NCBI RefSeq assembly: GCF_004000825.1
Contig: NZ_BILZ01000018.1
Span: 31,817 to 95,816 of the forward strand
Length of the DNA stretch: 64,000 bases
Reading direction: 5' to 3'
From: Paenibacillus kobensis NBRC 15729
GTDB taxonomy: Bacteria > Bacillota > Bacilli > Paenibacillales > Paenibacillaceae
The notes under the pieces are model-generated. The model saw nothing but the letters and a program-made list of their open reading frames with translations, was not told where the DNA came from and did no database searches. This document shows positions 8,847-17,607 of the stretch, piece after piece. The stretch's first letter is position 1. Every line of letters begins with the position of its first letter. The position numbers and the translations under genes are program-made.

Positions 8847-9713
8847 ATGGCTACATTCAAAGACTTTCGCAACAACGTGAAGCCGAACTGGTGCCCAGGC
8901 TGCGGCGATTTCTCGATCCAAGCTGCCATCCAGCGCGCTGCGGCTAGTGTTGGCCTCGAGCCCGAGAACCTTGCGGTCATTTCGGGCATCGGCTGCTCGG
9001 GACGGATTTCGGGTTACATTAACGCTTATGGCTTGCACGGCATCCATGGCCGCGCATTGCCGATCGCACAAGGCGTGAAGCTAGCGAACCGCGAGCTTAC
9101 CGTTATCGCCTCCGGCGGAGACGGCGATGGCTTCGCCATCGGGATGGGCCATACGGTCCATGCGATCCGCCGCAACTTGGACATTACGTACATCGTCATG
9201 GACAACCAAATTTATGGCCTGACGAAGGGGCAGACGTCTCCGCGAAGCGCCGAAGGCTTCAAGACGAAATCGACGCCGGAAGGTTCGATTGAGACGACGC
9301 TGTCTCCGCTCGAAATCGCGCTGTCGGCTGGCGCTACGTTCGTGGCGCAGTCGTTCTCCAGCGACTTGAAACAGCTGACCTCTCTGATTGAGCAGGCTAT
9401 GGCGCACAAAGGCTTCTCGCTCATCAACGTATTCAGCCCTTGCGTTACGTTCAACAAGGTGAATACGTACGATTGGTTCAAAGAGAATATCGTCAACCTG
9501 AACGAATTCCCGGACTACGATCCGTCGAACCGTATTGCAGCGATGACGAAGATTATGGAGACGGGCGGTATGCTGACCGGTCTCATCTATCAGAACAAGG
9601 AACGCAAGTCGTACGAGGACATGATCGTTGGCTTCAAAGAAGAGGCGCTTGCACACCAATCGCTCGACATTAGCCGCGAATCGTTCGACAAGCTGGTTGC
9701 CGAGTTCAAATAA
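8847..9713 (+). CDS. korB: 2-oxoacid:ferredoxin oxidoreductase, beta subunit
   Basis: This is the thiamine-diphosphate and iron-sulfur subunit of the 2-oxoacid:ferredoxin oxidoreductase. The 288-residue product has cluster-binding cysteines in NWCPGCGDF and GIGCSGR, and the TPP motif GDGDGFAIGMGH followed by NNQIYGLTKGQ-type sequence (here DNQIYGLTKGQTSPRS). A further conserved Cys lies in INVFSPCVTFNK. It starts on the base after the korA stop, with GGAG in the korA end serving as its ribosome site. It ends in a strong terminator. Confidence 0.95.
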   Translation: MATFKDFRNNVKPNWCPGCGDFSIQAAIQRAAASVGLEPENLAVISGIGCSGRISGYINAYGLHGIHGRALPIAQGVKLANRELTVIASGGDGDGFAIGMGHTVHAIRRNLDITYIVMDNQIYGLTKGQTSPRSAEGFKTKSTPEGSIETTLSPLEIALSAGATFVAQSFSSDLKQLTSLIEQAMAHKGFSLINVFSPCVTFNKVNTYDWFKENIVNLNEFPDYDPSNRIAAMTKIMETGGMLTGLIYQNKERKSYEDMIVGFKEEALAHQSLDISRESFDKLVAEFK

Positions 9714-9727
9714 GGTTAAGTATAATA

Positions 9728-9765
9728 AGACATACAGCCGTCTATAACGGTTGTATGTCTTTTTG
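9728..9765 (+). terminator. Intrinsic terminator after korB
   Basis: AGACATACAGCCGT and ACGGTTGTATGTCT form a 14-bp stem with one wobble, around CTATA and followed by TTTTG. It separates korAB from pduL. Confidence 0.88.
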
Positions 9766-9814
9766 TTACATAAGAAGCCAGTAGTACGAACAGGGTAGAA
9801 AGAAGGCGATTAAG

Positions 9815-10387
9815 ATGAGTAAGCAGGTACCAGTCGGCGTTTCAGCAAGACATATCCACCTGTCCCAGGAACATGTCGAGCTGTTGTTCGGACAAGGCTA
9901 TGAACTGACGGAGATGAAGCCGCTGTCGCAGCCGGGGCAATTCGCAGCGAATGAGACTGTAGCGGTTGTCGGACCTAAGGGCTCTTTCCCGAAGGTTCGC
10001 ATTCTCGGACCAGCCCGCAAGGCGACGCAGCTGGAAGTATCCCGTACCGACGCGTTCTCGATCGGCGTGAAGGCTCCTCTGCGCGAATCCGGCGATACGA
10101 AGGGCTCAGCCGGCATCACGATTCAGGGACCGGCAGGGGAAGTGACGATCGAGGAAGGCGTTATTGTTGCTGCCCGCCATATTCATTTTCATACAAGCGA
10201 TGCGGAGAAATGGGCCATTGCGGATAAACAGAAGCTTCGTGTTCGCGTCGGCGGCGAACGCGGCGTCGTGTTCGAGAACGTCATCGCGCGCGTATCGCCG
10301 GAATTTGTGTTGGACATGCACATCGACACGGATGAAGCGAATGCGGCAGGCGTAGAGAACGGGCAGACGGCCGAGATCATCGAGTAA
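9815..10387 (+). CDS. pduL: Phosphate propanoyltransferase, PduL type
   Basis: PduL-type phosphotransacylases interconvert acyl-CoA and acyl-phosphate and are unrelated to Pta. The 190-residue product has the two His-rich zinc motifs of the family: VSARHIHLS near residue 10 and VAARHIHFH near residue 112. It also has RILGPARKATQLEVSRTD and FVLDMHIDTDEAN. The catalytic domain begins almost at residue 1, so the N-terminal microcompartment-targeting extension is absent and no shell-protein genes are nearby. That suggests a free cytosolic acetyl- or propionyl-CoA enzyme. AGAAGGCGATTAAG precedes the ATG. It lies between two terminators. Confidence 0.93.
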   Translation: MSKQVPVGVSARHIHLSQEHVELLFGQGYELTEMKPLSQPGQFAANETVAVVGPKGSFPKVRILGPARKATQLEVSRTDAFSIGVKAPLRESGDTKGSAGITIQGPAGEVTIEEGVIVAARHIHFHTSDAEKWAIADKQKLRVRVGGERGVVFENVIARVSPEFVLDMHIDTDEANAAGVENGQTAEIIE

Positions 10388-10423
10388 TCCGGCGTACAAT
10401 AGAACAGATATACATAACAAACA

Positions 10424-10453
10424 AAGCCCGCTAGCATCTTGCTAGGCGGGCTT
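10424..10453 (+). terminator. Intrinsic terminator after pduL
   Basis: AAGCCCGCTAGCA and TGCTAGGCGGGCTT pair with a one-base bulge around TCT. The T tract is weak (GTCGTCC), so efficiency is uncertain. Confidence 0.65.
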
Positions 10454-10505
10454 GTCGTCCAATCATAGATCCGGGCAACATGTCGACGAATCTATATTAA
10501 CTTTA

Positions 10506-10534
10506 TGGATATTCTTTTGTCGAAATGGTATAAT
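10506..10534 (+). promoter_or_regulatory. Predicted SigA promoter for miaB
   Basis: A perfect TATAAT (10529-10534) is preceded by TGG, giving an extended -10 (TGN). A weak -35 TGGATA (10506-10511) lies 17 bp upstream. It is placed about 78 bp before the miaB start. Confidence 0.6.
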
Positions 10535-10611
10535 TTCTTGATGGTGAAACCATATCCAATTCACAGATTCGTAAAGAATGATTGTATAGATGAGGAGAAG
10601 TGAATCCTGCC

Positions 10612-12168
10612 ATGACGAAGGAGACGACGAAGGACTACTCCCAATATTTCGATTACAGCAGCGCGAAAGTTGTTAACCAAGACGATCAGTCAACGACGTA
10701 CCGGATTAACGGCCGCAATATTAAGATCAATTCGGCTCCGAACTACCGCGAAGAGAAGAAGCGGGGCAAAGAGGACATCCTTGTTCACCGCGATTTCGCC
10801 ATTGCGGAAGAAGTTAGTCATCTTGGCGCTGGCAAACGGTACATCATTACGACGTATGGCTGCCAGATGAACGAGCATGACACGGAAGTGATGAAGGGGA
10901 TGCTGGAACGGATGGGGTTCGAGGAGACGGACGACCGTCTGGAAGCCGACCTTATTCTGTTGAATACTTGTGCGATTCGCGAGAATGCAGAGGATAAAGT
11001 GTTCGGCGAGCTCGGCCATCTGAAGTCGCTGAAGCGCGAGCGTCCGAATCTGCTGCTTGGAATATGCGGCTGTATGTCTCAAGAAGAATCAGTCGTCGGC
11101 AAAATTATGGGTAAGCATCAGCATGTCGATATCGTATTCGGCACGCACAACATACACCGGCTGCCGTATTTGCTGCAGAATGCTTATTTCAATAAAGAGA
11201 TGGTCGTTGAAGTGTGGTCCAAAGAAGGCGACATCATCGAGAACTTGCCGAAGAAGCGCGAAGGCATGCGGGCATGGGTCAACATTATGTACGGCTGCGA
11301 TAAGTTCTGTACGTACTGTATTGTTCCTTATACACGCGGCAAGGAGCGGAGCCGCCGTCCGGAAGACGTCATCGCCGAAGTGCGCGAGCTCGCGCGTGAA
11401 GGCTACAAAGAAGTGACGCTTCTCGGGCAGAATGTCAACGCGTATGGCAAAGATTTCGAAGATATCGAATACCGGTTCGGCGACTTGATGACGGATATGG
11501 CGAAGATCGATATTCCGCGCGTTCGTTTCACGACGAGCCATCCGCGCGACTTTGACGACCAGTTGATTGAAGTGTTGGCCGGACGAGGCAATCTGGTAGA
11601 ACATATCCACCTGCCGGTTCAGTCGGGCAACACCGAGATTTTGAAGCGGATGAGCCGGAAGTATTCGCGGGAATCATACCTCGATCTTGTAGGACGAATT
11701 AAGAAAGCGATTCCGGAAGTCGTCTTGACCTCCGACATTATCGTCGGCTTCCCTGGGGAGACGGACGAGCAGTTCGAGGACACGTTGTCGCTCGTGCGGG
11801 AAGTGGGGTTCTATATGGCCTACACGTTCATTTACTCGCCTCGTGAGGGCACGCCAGCGGCCGATATGGAGGACAATGTGCCGCTCGAGGTGAAGAAAGC
11901 CCGACTCGCCCGTCTTAATAAGCTGCTTGCAGAGCTCAGCCGCCAAAGCAACGAGCTGATGCGCGGTCAAGTGCTGGAAGTGCTCGTCGAAGGCGAGAGC
12001 AAGAACAATTCAGCGGTATTGTCGGGACGGACGAGAACGAATAAGCTCGTTCACTTCGAAGGTCCGAAGGAATGGATCGGCCAGTTGATTCATGTCCGGG
12101 TGACGGAACCGCAAACATGGTATATTAGAGCAGAACCGATTATGAACAGTGAAGAAGCGGTTTCCTAA
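10612..12168 (+). CDS. miaB: tRNA-2-methylthio-N6-dimethylallyladenosine synthase MiaB
   Basis: MiaB is a radical-SAM methylthiotransferase that adds the 2-methylthio group to i6A37 of tRNAs. The 518-residue product contains the N-terminal UPF0004 domain with YGCQMNEHD (Cys84), the radical-SAM cluster CxxxCxxC at Cys229, Cys233 and Cys236 in [17 protein letters not shown], and a C-terminal TRAM domain. The roughly 75-residue N-terminal extension before the first domain is typical of Bacillus MiaB. The ATG at 10612 is placed after GAGGAGAAGTGA. A GTG at 10600 in the same frame sits too close to the purine-rich site. It is followed 30 bp later by ricA, as in B. subtilis. Confidence 0.96.
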   Translation: MTKETTKDYSQYFDYSSAKVVNQDDQSTTYRINGRNIKINSAPNYREEKKRGKEDILVHRDFAIAEEVSHLGAGKRYIITTYGCQMNEHDTEVMKGMLERMGFEETDDRLEADLILLNTCAIRENAEDKVFGELGHLKSLKRERPNLLLGICGCMSQEESVVGKIMGKHQHVDIVFGTHNIHRLPYLLQNAYFNKEMVVEVWSKEGDIIENLPKKREGMRAWVNIMYGCDKFCTYCIVPYTRGKERSRRPEDVIAEVRELAREGYKEVTLLGQNVNAYGKDFEDIEYRFGDLMTDMAKIDIPRVRFTTSHPRDFDDQLIEVLAGRGNLVEHIHLPVQSGNTEILKRMSRKYSRESYLDLVGRIKKAIPEVVLTSDIIVGFPGETDEQFEDTLSLVREVGFYMAYTFIYSPREGTPAADMEDNVPLEVKKARLARLNKLLAELSRQSNELMRGQVLEVLVEGESKNNSAVLSGRTRTNKLVHFEGPKEWIGQLIHVRVTEPQTWYIRAEPIMNSEEAVS

Positions 12169-12198
12169 TACCGCATACGACGACAGGAGCGATTACCA

Positions 12199-12690
12199 AT
12201 GGCAGAGCAGCAAGCACATCAATGCGGAGACCACGATCACGACCACGAACACGGCGGCGGTTGCGGTATTCAAAGCTTTCATACGCGGGATTTGATCGTA
12301 CGCAAAGACGTCATGGAGAAGGCGAAGGAGCTGGCGGACTTGATCTACACGTCCGAGGAAGTGACGCGCTACCGCAAGGCAGAGAAACAAATTCAAGCCC
12401 ATGAACGTGTTCAGTCGGTTATGGCTCTGCTGAAGAAGAAACAGAAGGAAGTCGTTGCGTTCGAGAAAACGTTCAAGAACGAGGCGATGGCGAAGAAGAT
12501 CGAGCAAGAGATGGAAGAGCTGCAGGATGAACTCGATGGCATTCCAGTCGTTGCACAGTTCCAGCAATCTCAGTCCGACATTAACTATCTGCTTCAGCTC
12601 GTTATCGGCGTCGTACGCGATACGGTTGCGGAGAAGCTTGAAGTCGAGGGCGCGAGCGAGACGGAAGAGCCTGCGGATTGCAGCAACTAA
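12199..12690 (+). CDS. ricA: RicA (YmcA), YlbF/YmcA-family competence and biofilm factor
   Basis: RicA works with RicF and RicT as a complex that stimulates RNase Y processing and the Spo0A phosphorelay. The 163-residue product aligns across its helical core (about 35-145) with the family pattern, including ELQDELDGIPVVAQFQQSQ and NYLLQLVIGVV. Unlike B. subtilis YmcA it has an N-terminal extension (about residues 8-24) packed with His, Asp and two Cys, CGDHDHDHEHGGGCG. One Cys remains near the C terminus (DCSN). Its position after miaB matches B. subtilis. GACAGGAGCGATTACC precedes the ATG. Confidence 0.88.
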   Translation: MAEQQAHQCGDHDHDHEHGGGCGIQSFHTRDLIVRKDVMEKAKELADLIYTSEEVTRYRKAEKQIQAHERVQSVMALLKKKQKEVVAFEKTFKNEAMAKKIEQEMEELQDELDGIPVVAQFQQSQSDINYLLQLVIGVVRDTVAEKLEVEGASETEEPADCSN

Positions 12691-12716
12691 TCCTATCGAA
12701 TGCAGCAGATATAATG

Positions 12717-12763
12717 GCAAGTCCAGCGGAGATTCGGATCTCCGGCTAGGACTTGTCTTTTTT
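12717..12763 (+). terminator. Intrinsic terminator after ricA
   Basis: A long stem pairs GCAAGTCCAGCGGAGAT with ATCTCCGGCTAGGACTTGT (one small bulge), followed by CTTTTTTG. It closes the miaB-ricA unit. Confidence 0.88.
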
Positions 12764-12794
12764 GTCGAGGGCTAAGATATTTTGGACAAGAAGT

Positions 12795-12823
12795 TTGGGC
12801 TTTGTAGTGATTTCGTATATAAT
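12795..12823 (+). promoter_or_regulatory. Predicted SigA promoter for the alcohol dehydrogenase gene
   Basis: TTGGGC (12795-12800), a 17-bp spacer and a perfect TATAAT (12818-12823) lie 46 bp before the start codon at 12870. Confidence 0.65.
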
Positions 12824-12869
12824 GGAAACGGTTTGAGCTTTCAATCTGGAGAGGAGCGAACGTAGATTC

Positions 12870-14033
12870 ATGAAACCATTTGTATTCCACAATCCGACTA
12901 GATTGTATTTCGGAGCAAATTCGCTGAGCCACTTGGCTGCAGAGGTTGAGAAATATGGCAAGAAGGTGCTGCTCGTCTATGGCGGCGGCAGCATTAAACG
13001 CAATGGGCTGTATGATGAAGTGATGGCGGTGCTGAAGCAATGCGGCTGTTCGGTAAGCGAAATTTCCGGCGTTGAGCCGAATCCGCGTCTGTCGACCGTT
13101 CACCGCGGTGCGGACATTATTCGCCGGGACGGCATCGAGTGGGTGCTGGCGGTTGGCGGCGGCAGTACGCTGGACTGCGCGAAAGCGATCGCGGCGGCTG
13201 CACATTATGAAGGAAACTTCTGGGATTGTATTACGCACAAAGCGCCGATTAAGTCGGCTCTGCCGCTCGGTACAGTATTGACGCTTGCAGCGACAGGCTC
13301 GGAGATGAACGGCAACTCCGTAATTACGAATGAAGAAACGGTCGAGAAGCTTGGCTGGTGGAGCGCACTTGTTTATCCGGCATTCTCGATTCTCGATCCG
13401 AAGAACACGGCTACAACGCCGAAGGATCATACGGTATACGGCATGGTGGACATTATGTCCCACGTGTTCGAGCAATACTTCCACCATGATCACAATACGC
13501 CGGTTCAAGACGGGCTCGCGGAAGCGATTCTGCGTGCGGTCGTCGATACGGCGCCGAAGCTCGTGAATGATCTGACGAATGTGGAGCATCGCGAAACGAT
13601 ATTGTACTGTGGCACAATGGCGCTGATGGGCATTCTGTCGATGGGCACGGTTGGCGATTGGGCCAACCATGATATGGAGCATGCCGTATCGGCTGTGTAT
13701 GACATTCCTCACGGCGGCGGTCTAGCCATTCTGTTCCCGAACTGGATGAACTATGTGCTGGATGACAACGTTGCTCGCTTCCGCCAATTTGCGGTGAATG
13801 TGTTCGGCATTCGCGAAGACGGCCGTACTGACCGCGAAATTGCGGAGGAAGGCATCAAGGCGCTTCGCAGCTTCTGGAATTCGATCGGTGCGCCATCCCG
13901 TCTGGCTGACTACGGGATCGATGACAGCCGTCTAGATGAGATGGCGTTCAAAGCGGTCGGAGACGGCACTCGCGGCAACTTCCGCAAGCTGACGAAAGAA
14001 GATGTCGTGAACATCTACCGGATGTCGCTATAA
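12870..14033 (+). CDS. Iron-containing alcohol dehydrogenase, YugJ/butanol-dehydrogenase type
   Basis: This is an NAD(P)H-dependent reductase of aldehydes to alcohols in the group III iron-dependent alcohol dehydrogenase family. The 387-residue product has the nucleotide-binding [14 protein letters not shown] near residue 93. The metal site is in the second half: Asp and His in the [17 protein letters not shown] region, and His in [19 protein letters not shown]. It closely resembles B. subtilis YugJ from end to end. GGAGAGGAGCG precedes the ATG. It has its own promoter and a terminator shared with bioY, so it is a single-gene unit. Confidence 0.93.
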   Translation: MKPFVFHNPTRLYFGANSLSHLAAEVEKYGKKVLLVYGGGSIKRNGLYDEVMAVLKQCGCSVSEISGVEPNPRLSTVHRGADIIRRDGIEWVLAVGGGSTLDCAKAIAAAAHYEGNFWDCITHKAPIKSALPLGTVLTLAATGSEMNGNSVITNEETVEKLGWWSALVYPAFSILDPKNTATTPKDHTVYGMVDIMSHVFEQYFHHDHNTPVQDGLAEAILRAVVDTAPKLVNDLTNVEHRETILYCGTMALMGILSMGTVGDWANHDMEHAVSAVYDIPHGGGLAILFPNWMNYVLDDNVARFRQFAVNVFGIREDGRTDREIAEEGIKALRSFWNSIGAPSRLADYGIDDSRLDEMAFKAVGDGTRGNFRKLTKEDVVNIYRMSL

Positions 14034-14048
14034 GGAATGCGGTAAAGA

Positions 14049-14088
14049 AAACAGGGAGAGCCGATTAATGGCTCATCCCTGTTTGTTT
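14049..14088. terminator. Bidirectional terminator between adh and bioY
   Basis: AACAGGGAGAGCC pairs with GGCTCATCCCTGTT around ATTAAT with a small mismatch. T-rich DNA follows on the plus strand and A-rich DNA precedes it. The bioY stop codon (14065-14067, minus strand) lies in the loop, so one hairpin serves both converging genes. Confidence 0.75.
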
Positions 14089-14688
14089 TTGATACGAATG
14101 CGATTGATGTTGCTTGCGCGGGCGCGTCATCTTCACAACGGGCAGCAGCGACATAGTGATTGCCGTCGCCATAACCGACTTGACCGCATCGCCAGGCAAG
14201 AACGTGAAGCATCCTTTGACCATCGCTTTGTTGAACGTGTAGGTTTCGACCGTGTGCATGAGCCATGGAATAGCGGGCACATAGCAGAGCAGAGATCCGA
14301 ATATTTCGAAGATGAGGAACAGGCCGACCATCATGGCAATACGGTTGTTGCTGAACCGGCTGTCGAGCAGCTTGCCGACGAGCCAGCCAATCGTAATCGT
14401 GCTAAGCAGGAAGCCGACGAGATAACCGCCTGTTGCACCAGTCAGATACGATATTCCGCCTTCGCCGTGCAGCAAATGAAGTCCGGTTGCAGTCAACAGC
14501 AGGACGATGAAGATGCTGGCGAAGCCGAGCCGCGGGCCTAGGAACGCGCCAGCGAGCATAACAGCTAGCATCTGGAGGGTAATAGGTACCGTGCTGAAGC
14601 TTAGCTTGAATGCGACGGAGCTTAGTGCAATGAACAAGGCCGCGAATAAAGCGGTGTATACGATATTACGAATCGATCCGTTTCTCAT
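14065..14688 (-). CDS. bioY: Biotin transporter substrate-binding component BioY
   Basis: BioY is the membrane S component that captures biotin for an ECF transporter. The 207-residue product has about six hydrophobic helices and the family sequences TVPITLQMLAVMLAGAFLG, GGISYLTGATGGYLVGF and the end KGCFTFLPGDAVKSVMA. GGAAGGTG lies 5 bases before the ATG. It diverges from two ECF module genes across a BirA-type operator, which implies co-regulation by biotin. BioY is normally shorter (about 190); the extra residues are a basic C-terminal tail that ends in the shared terminator. Confidence 0.95.
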   Translation of the reverse strand: MRNGSIRNIVYTALFAALFIALSSVAFKLSFSTVPITLQMLAVMLAGAFLGPRLGFASIFIVLLLTATGLHLLHGEGGISYLTGATGGYLVGFLLSTITIGWLVGKLLDSRFSNNRIAMMVGLFLIFEIFGSLLCYVPAIPWLMHTVETYTFNKAMVKGCFTFLPGDAVKSVMATAITMSLLPVVKMTRPRKQHQSHSYQKQTGMSH

Positions 14689-14716
14689 GATGCACCTTCC
14701 TATGTATAAGGATATA

Positions 14717-14748
14717 TGTTAACCTGTTAGTAACATTTTCGGTTAACG
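14717..14748. promoter_or_regulatory. BirA (biotin repressor) operator between bioY and the ECF genes
   Basis: TGTTAACC (14717-14724) and GGTTAACG (14741-14748) form an inverted repeat with a 16-bp spacer. This matches the known BirA site pattern of Firmicutes (TTGTTAACC-N14-16-GGTTAACAA). It lies 29 bp from the bioY start and 53 bp from the ECF gene start, so it could control both directions. Confidence 0.82.
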
Positions 14749-14801
14749 AAATGAATCATAGCATACGTTCGTTCAGATAGGAAGAGGCTGGGTGAATTTT
14801 T

Positions 14802-15725
14802 TTGTACGATTACCGTTGGCAATTGGAGGATGTCGATCTTTATGTGCATGCGCCATTACCGCTAGACCGCTCGACTTCGAATGTTCGAGAGGAACAAGCG
14901 GGAGGGGACCGCGCAGAAGAGCGACAGCTTCTGCATCACATTCATATCACGATTAAACCGGGCGAGTGGGTGTTTCTTGTCGGAGCGAACGGAAGCGGCA
15001 AGAGCACGTTGACTCGCCTGCTCGCTGGATATGGCAGCTGGCGGACGACAGGTACGGTTCGGATCATGGAGCGAGCCGACAAGGGAATCGCAGCAGAAGA
15101 GCATAGTGCCGCCGCACCTTTCACTCCGCTCGTCATGCAGAACCCAGAGGCGTCGCTGGTCGGGATGACACCTCGAGAGGATGCGATGCTGCTGTTGGAG
15201 CAATTGGGAATTCCGGCAGCAGACATCTTCCCGCGCGTGGAAGAAGCGCTTCGCAGGACAGGGCTGACAGAGCATCAAGCTTCGCAAATCGCGACATTGT
15301 CGGGCGGACAGAAGCAGTTGACGGCAATTGCAGGCTGTATCGCAAGCGGAGCGGATGCGCTGCTGCTCGATGAGCCGACCTCGATGCTCGACCCCGATGC
15401 ATCTATGCTGGTCATGGATGCTGTACGCTCGTTGCATGACGCTGGGACGACGGTCATATGGGCAACACAGCGGCTGGAGGAAATCCGGCAAGGCGATCGG
15501 GTCGTCGCGCTAAAGGATGGACGGATTACGTTCGATGGATCGGCGGAATCGTTCTTCGTTAGGCCAAGCGCGGATGCGCTTAGTCCTTGCGAGCAGGCGG
15601 AGCTGGAAGCGCCTTATATTGTAGAGACGGTATGGGCGCTTCAGAACGAGGGGATCATGCTTGATCCGCGAATGCCGCTATCGCCGTCCGAACTAGCAAA
15701 GGCGGTGAGCCGCTATGGGAAGTAG
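14802..15725 (+). CDS. ECF transporter ATP-binding protein (EcfA type)
   Basis: This ATPase powers an energy-coupling-factor vitamin importer, here probably for biotin. The 307-residue product has Walker A GANGSGKST (near residue 61), a Q-loop region VMQNPEASLVG, the signature LSGGQKQ and Walker B ALLLDEPTSMLDP. The TTG start at 14802 is supported by similarity beginning at the first residues (DYRWQLEDVDL). The ribosome site (AAGAGGCTGGGTGA) is weak. It overlaps the next gene by 11 bp and diverges from bioY across the BirA operator. A ~60-residue C-terminal extension follows the ATPase core. Confidence 0.88.
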   Translation: MYDYRWQLEDVDLYVHAPLPLDRSTSNVREEQAGGDRAEERQLLHHIHITIKPGEWVFLVGANGSGKSTLTRLLAGYGSWRTTGTVRIMERADKGIAAEEHSAAAPFTPLVMQNPEASLVGMTPREDAMLLLEQLGIPAADIFPRVEEALRRTGLTEHQASQIATLSGGQKQLTAIAGCIASGADALLLDEPTSMLDPDASMLVMDAVRSLHDAGTTVIWATQRLEEIRQGDRVVALKDGRITFDGSAESFFVRPSADALSPCEQAELEAPYIVETVWALQNEGIMLDPRMPLSPSELAKAVSRYGK

Positions 15726-17490
15726 TTGGCGGCTAGACGGCGTTACGGTTCGTTCCGGCAGCAAGGATATTTTGCGAGGTATCGATGCTTCATTCGAGCA
15801 AGGAACCATTACGCTGCTGATCGGCCCGAATGGTGCAGGCAAGACGACGCTCCTTGAAACGGTTGCCGGTCTGCGTCCGGCGGAAGAAGGCACAGTATCG
15901 CTCGGAGAATTACTGGTTAAGAATGGACGCCGAATGAACCGTGAGGTGCTGCTGCGGACAGGCATTTCATTCCAGCAGTCGTCATCACAATGGTTTCTGC
16001 CGACGGTTGCGGAAGAATTCCGTTATTCGCTCCGTCCTTACCGGTTGGAGGAGAAGAAGGCGGCCGTTCATGAACGAATGTTGGCTGCGCTTGAGGCGGC
16101 CGGGTTGGATCATCCGCAGACGCTCCTCAGCCGAGATCCGAAATCGTTAAGCGGCGGTCAGCAGAAGCGGTTGGCGCTGGCGATGCTCCTTGCTACGGAG
16201 CCGGACTGGCTGCTGCTGGACGAGCCGACAGCAGGGCTTGATCTAGCAGGCGTCAACCAGCTTGCGTCTATATTACTGGCTCATCGTGAACGCGGAGGCG
16301 GGGCCTTAATCGTCACCCACGATATTGAGGCGCTGCTTCCTCTAGCGGATAGCGTCGTCATTATCGAAGCGGGACGCATACGCGCAGTAAGAACAGCTGC
16401 TGAGCATGCAGCCGTCATTCGCGCAATGGAGGCGCCGTCCATGCCGCAGCCGCTCGCGCTCGCCCGGCAGCTGCATGAGGCAGGCTTCGAGCCGAGCGGC
16501 ACAAGCTCGCCGTGGGCAACGCCGCGCGAGCTTGCAGCTGCGCTGGCCACGAAGCTTCGTGGCGCAGAAACGTCGGCGGATGCATCATCCGTAATGAAGC
16601 TGCATGGTATTGCGAGTGAACCGCCGCAAGCGGAGCAAGAAGCCGCAGGACAGGCATTGCCGTCAGTCCGTCAGCAGCCGTACCCATCTCAATCCGAGCT
16701 CGTTCGCAGACCCGGTAAACTGCGCTCTTGGCTGTGGCCTTCCGCAGCTGTGCGTGATGACCGTTTCGATCCGAGAGCTATCATCGTTTGCTATTATTTA
16801 TTCGGAACCGGTGCGCTGCTTCAGCAAAGCTGGTACGGCTTGCTCGCGGTCTCCATCCTTGCTTATGCATTCGTATGGAGACCGCTCGGGTCTGCGATTG
16901 CACCATGGCGGGGAGCCGTCCTTATGTACATGCGGATGATTCTCGTATTTGTTCTGTTTGCAGGCATTCAGGTTTCGCCGTTCGGATTTGATGTAGAAGC
17001 GGCTCTCATTACCGGTTTCAGGCTAAGCAAACTGCTCGTTGTCATGGTAACGGGCTTGCCGATAACCGCTATGGTGACGCCGCTAAGGCTGCAGCGGGCG
17101 CTGGAGCAGACGTTCGGGTGGATGGAGCGGGTTCGCGTTCCGGTAAGGCAAGCAGCGTTGACGGTCGCACTCATATTCCGGTTTGTGCCGATGCTGATGC
17201 AGGAATGGGAACGGTTCGTACGAATCGCATTGGCAAGGGGCAAATCGGCTGCCAAGCCTGGGAAGCTGCCGGCGCGAATGCTTTATGCCGTCCTTGCCCC
17301 ATTCCTGCATGGCATGCTGCGCAGTGCGGATGAATTGACGAATGCGCTGGAGGCTAGAGGGTTCGGCAGAGTGGAGAGCAAGCCGACAAGAGCTCTCGTT
17401 CTAAAGTGGTCGAGAGAAGACTATTTTATAGTGGCGTTGTTTATCGTATGGTTTGGTTTCATGTATTTGCTGCCGAAGCTGCTTCTATAG
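15715..17490 (+). CDS. Fused ECF ATPase-transmembrane protein (EcfA-EcfT fusion)
   Basis: One 591-residue polypeptide carries the second ATPase and the T component of an ECF importer. Residues 1-240 are an ABC ATPase (Walker A GPNGAGKTT, signature SLSGGQQKR, Walker B WLLLDEPTAGLD, switch VTHDIEAL). Residues about 250-345 are a low-complexity linker rich in Ala, Glu and Gln. Residues about 350-591 are EcfT, with several membrane helices and the two coupling Ala-Arg-Gly motifs (IALARGKS and ALEARGFG). These parts are usually separate genes. The ATG at 15715 overlaps the previous gene by 11 bp. A strong terminator follows. Confidence 0.9.
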   Translation: MGSSWRLDGVTVRSGSKDILRGIDASFEQGTITLLIGPNGAGKTTLLETVAGLRPAEEGTVSLGELLVKNGRRMNREVLLRTGISFQQSSSQWFLPTVAEEFRYSLRPYRLEEKKAAVHERMLAALEAAGLDHPQTLLSRDPKSLSGGQQKRLALAMLLATEPDWLLLDEPTAGLDLAGVNQLASILLAHRERGGGALIVTHDIEALLPLADSVVIIEAGRIRAVRTAAEHAAVIRAMEAPSMPQPLALARQLHEAGFEPSGTSSPWATPRELAAALATKLRGAETSADASSVMKLHGIASEPPQAEQEAAGQALPSVRQQPYPSQSELVRRPGKLRSWLWPSAAVRDDRFDPRAIIVCYYLFGTGALLQQSWYGLLAVSILAYAFVWRPLGSAIAPWRGAVLMYMRMILVFVLFAGIQVSPFGFDVEAALITGFRLSKLLVVMVTGLPITAMVTPLRLQRALEQTFGWMERVRVPVRQAALTVALIFRFVPMLMQEWERFVRIALARGKSAAKPGKLPARMLYAVLAPFLHGMLRSADELTNALEARGFGRVESKPTRALVLKWSREDYFIVALFIVWFGFMYLLPKLLL

Positions 17491-17497
17491 AACAAAC

Positions 17498-17541
17498 AGA
17501 AGGATCCGCAATAGCCAGTTGGCGATCGCGGATCCTTCTTG
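17498..17541. terminator. Hairpin terminator between the ECF genes and the MFS gene
   Basis: A perfect 12-bp stem (AGAAGGATCCGC, 17498-17509, with GCGGATCCTTCT, 17528-17539) lies just after the ECF fusion gene, with T residues on the plus side. It sits between converging genes and may serve both. Confidence 0.8.
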
Positions 17542-17607
17542 TTACGGGGAACATTATGCAATGTGCACCATGCATGCAGAACACGTACAGAGCAGCATCT
17601 GGTACGG

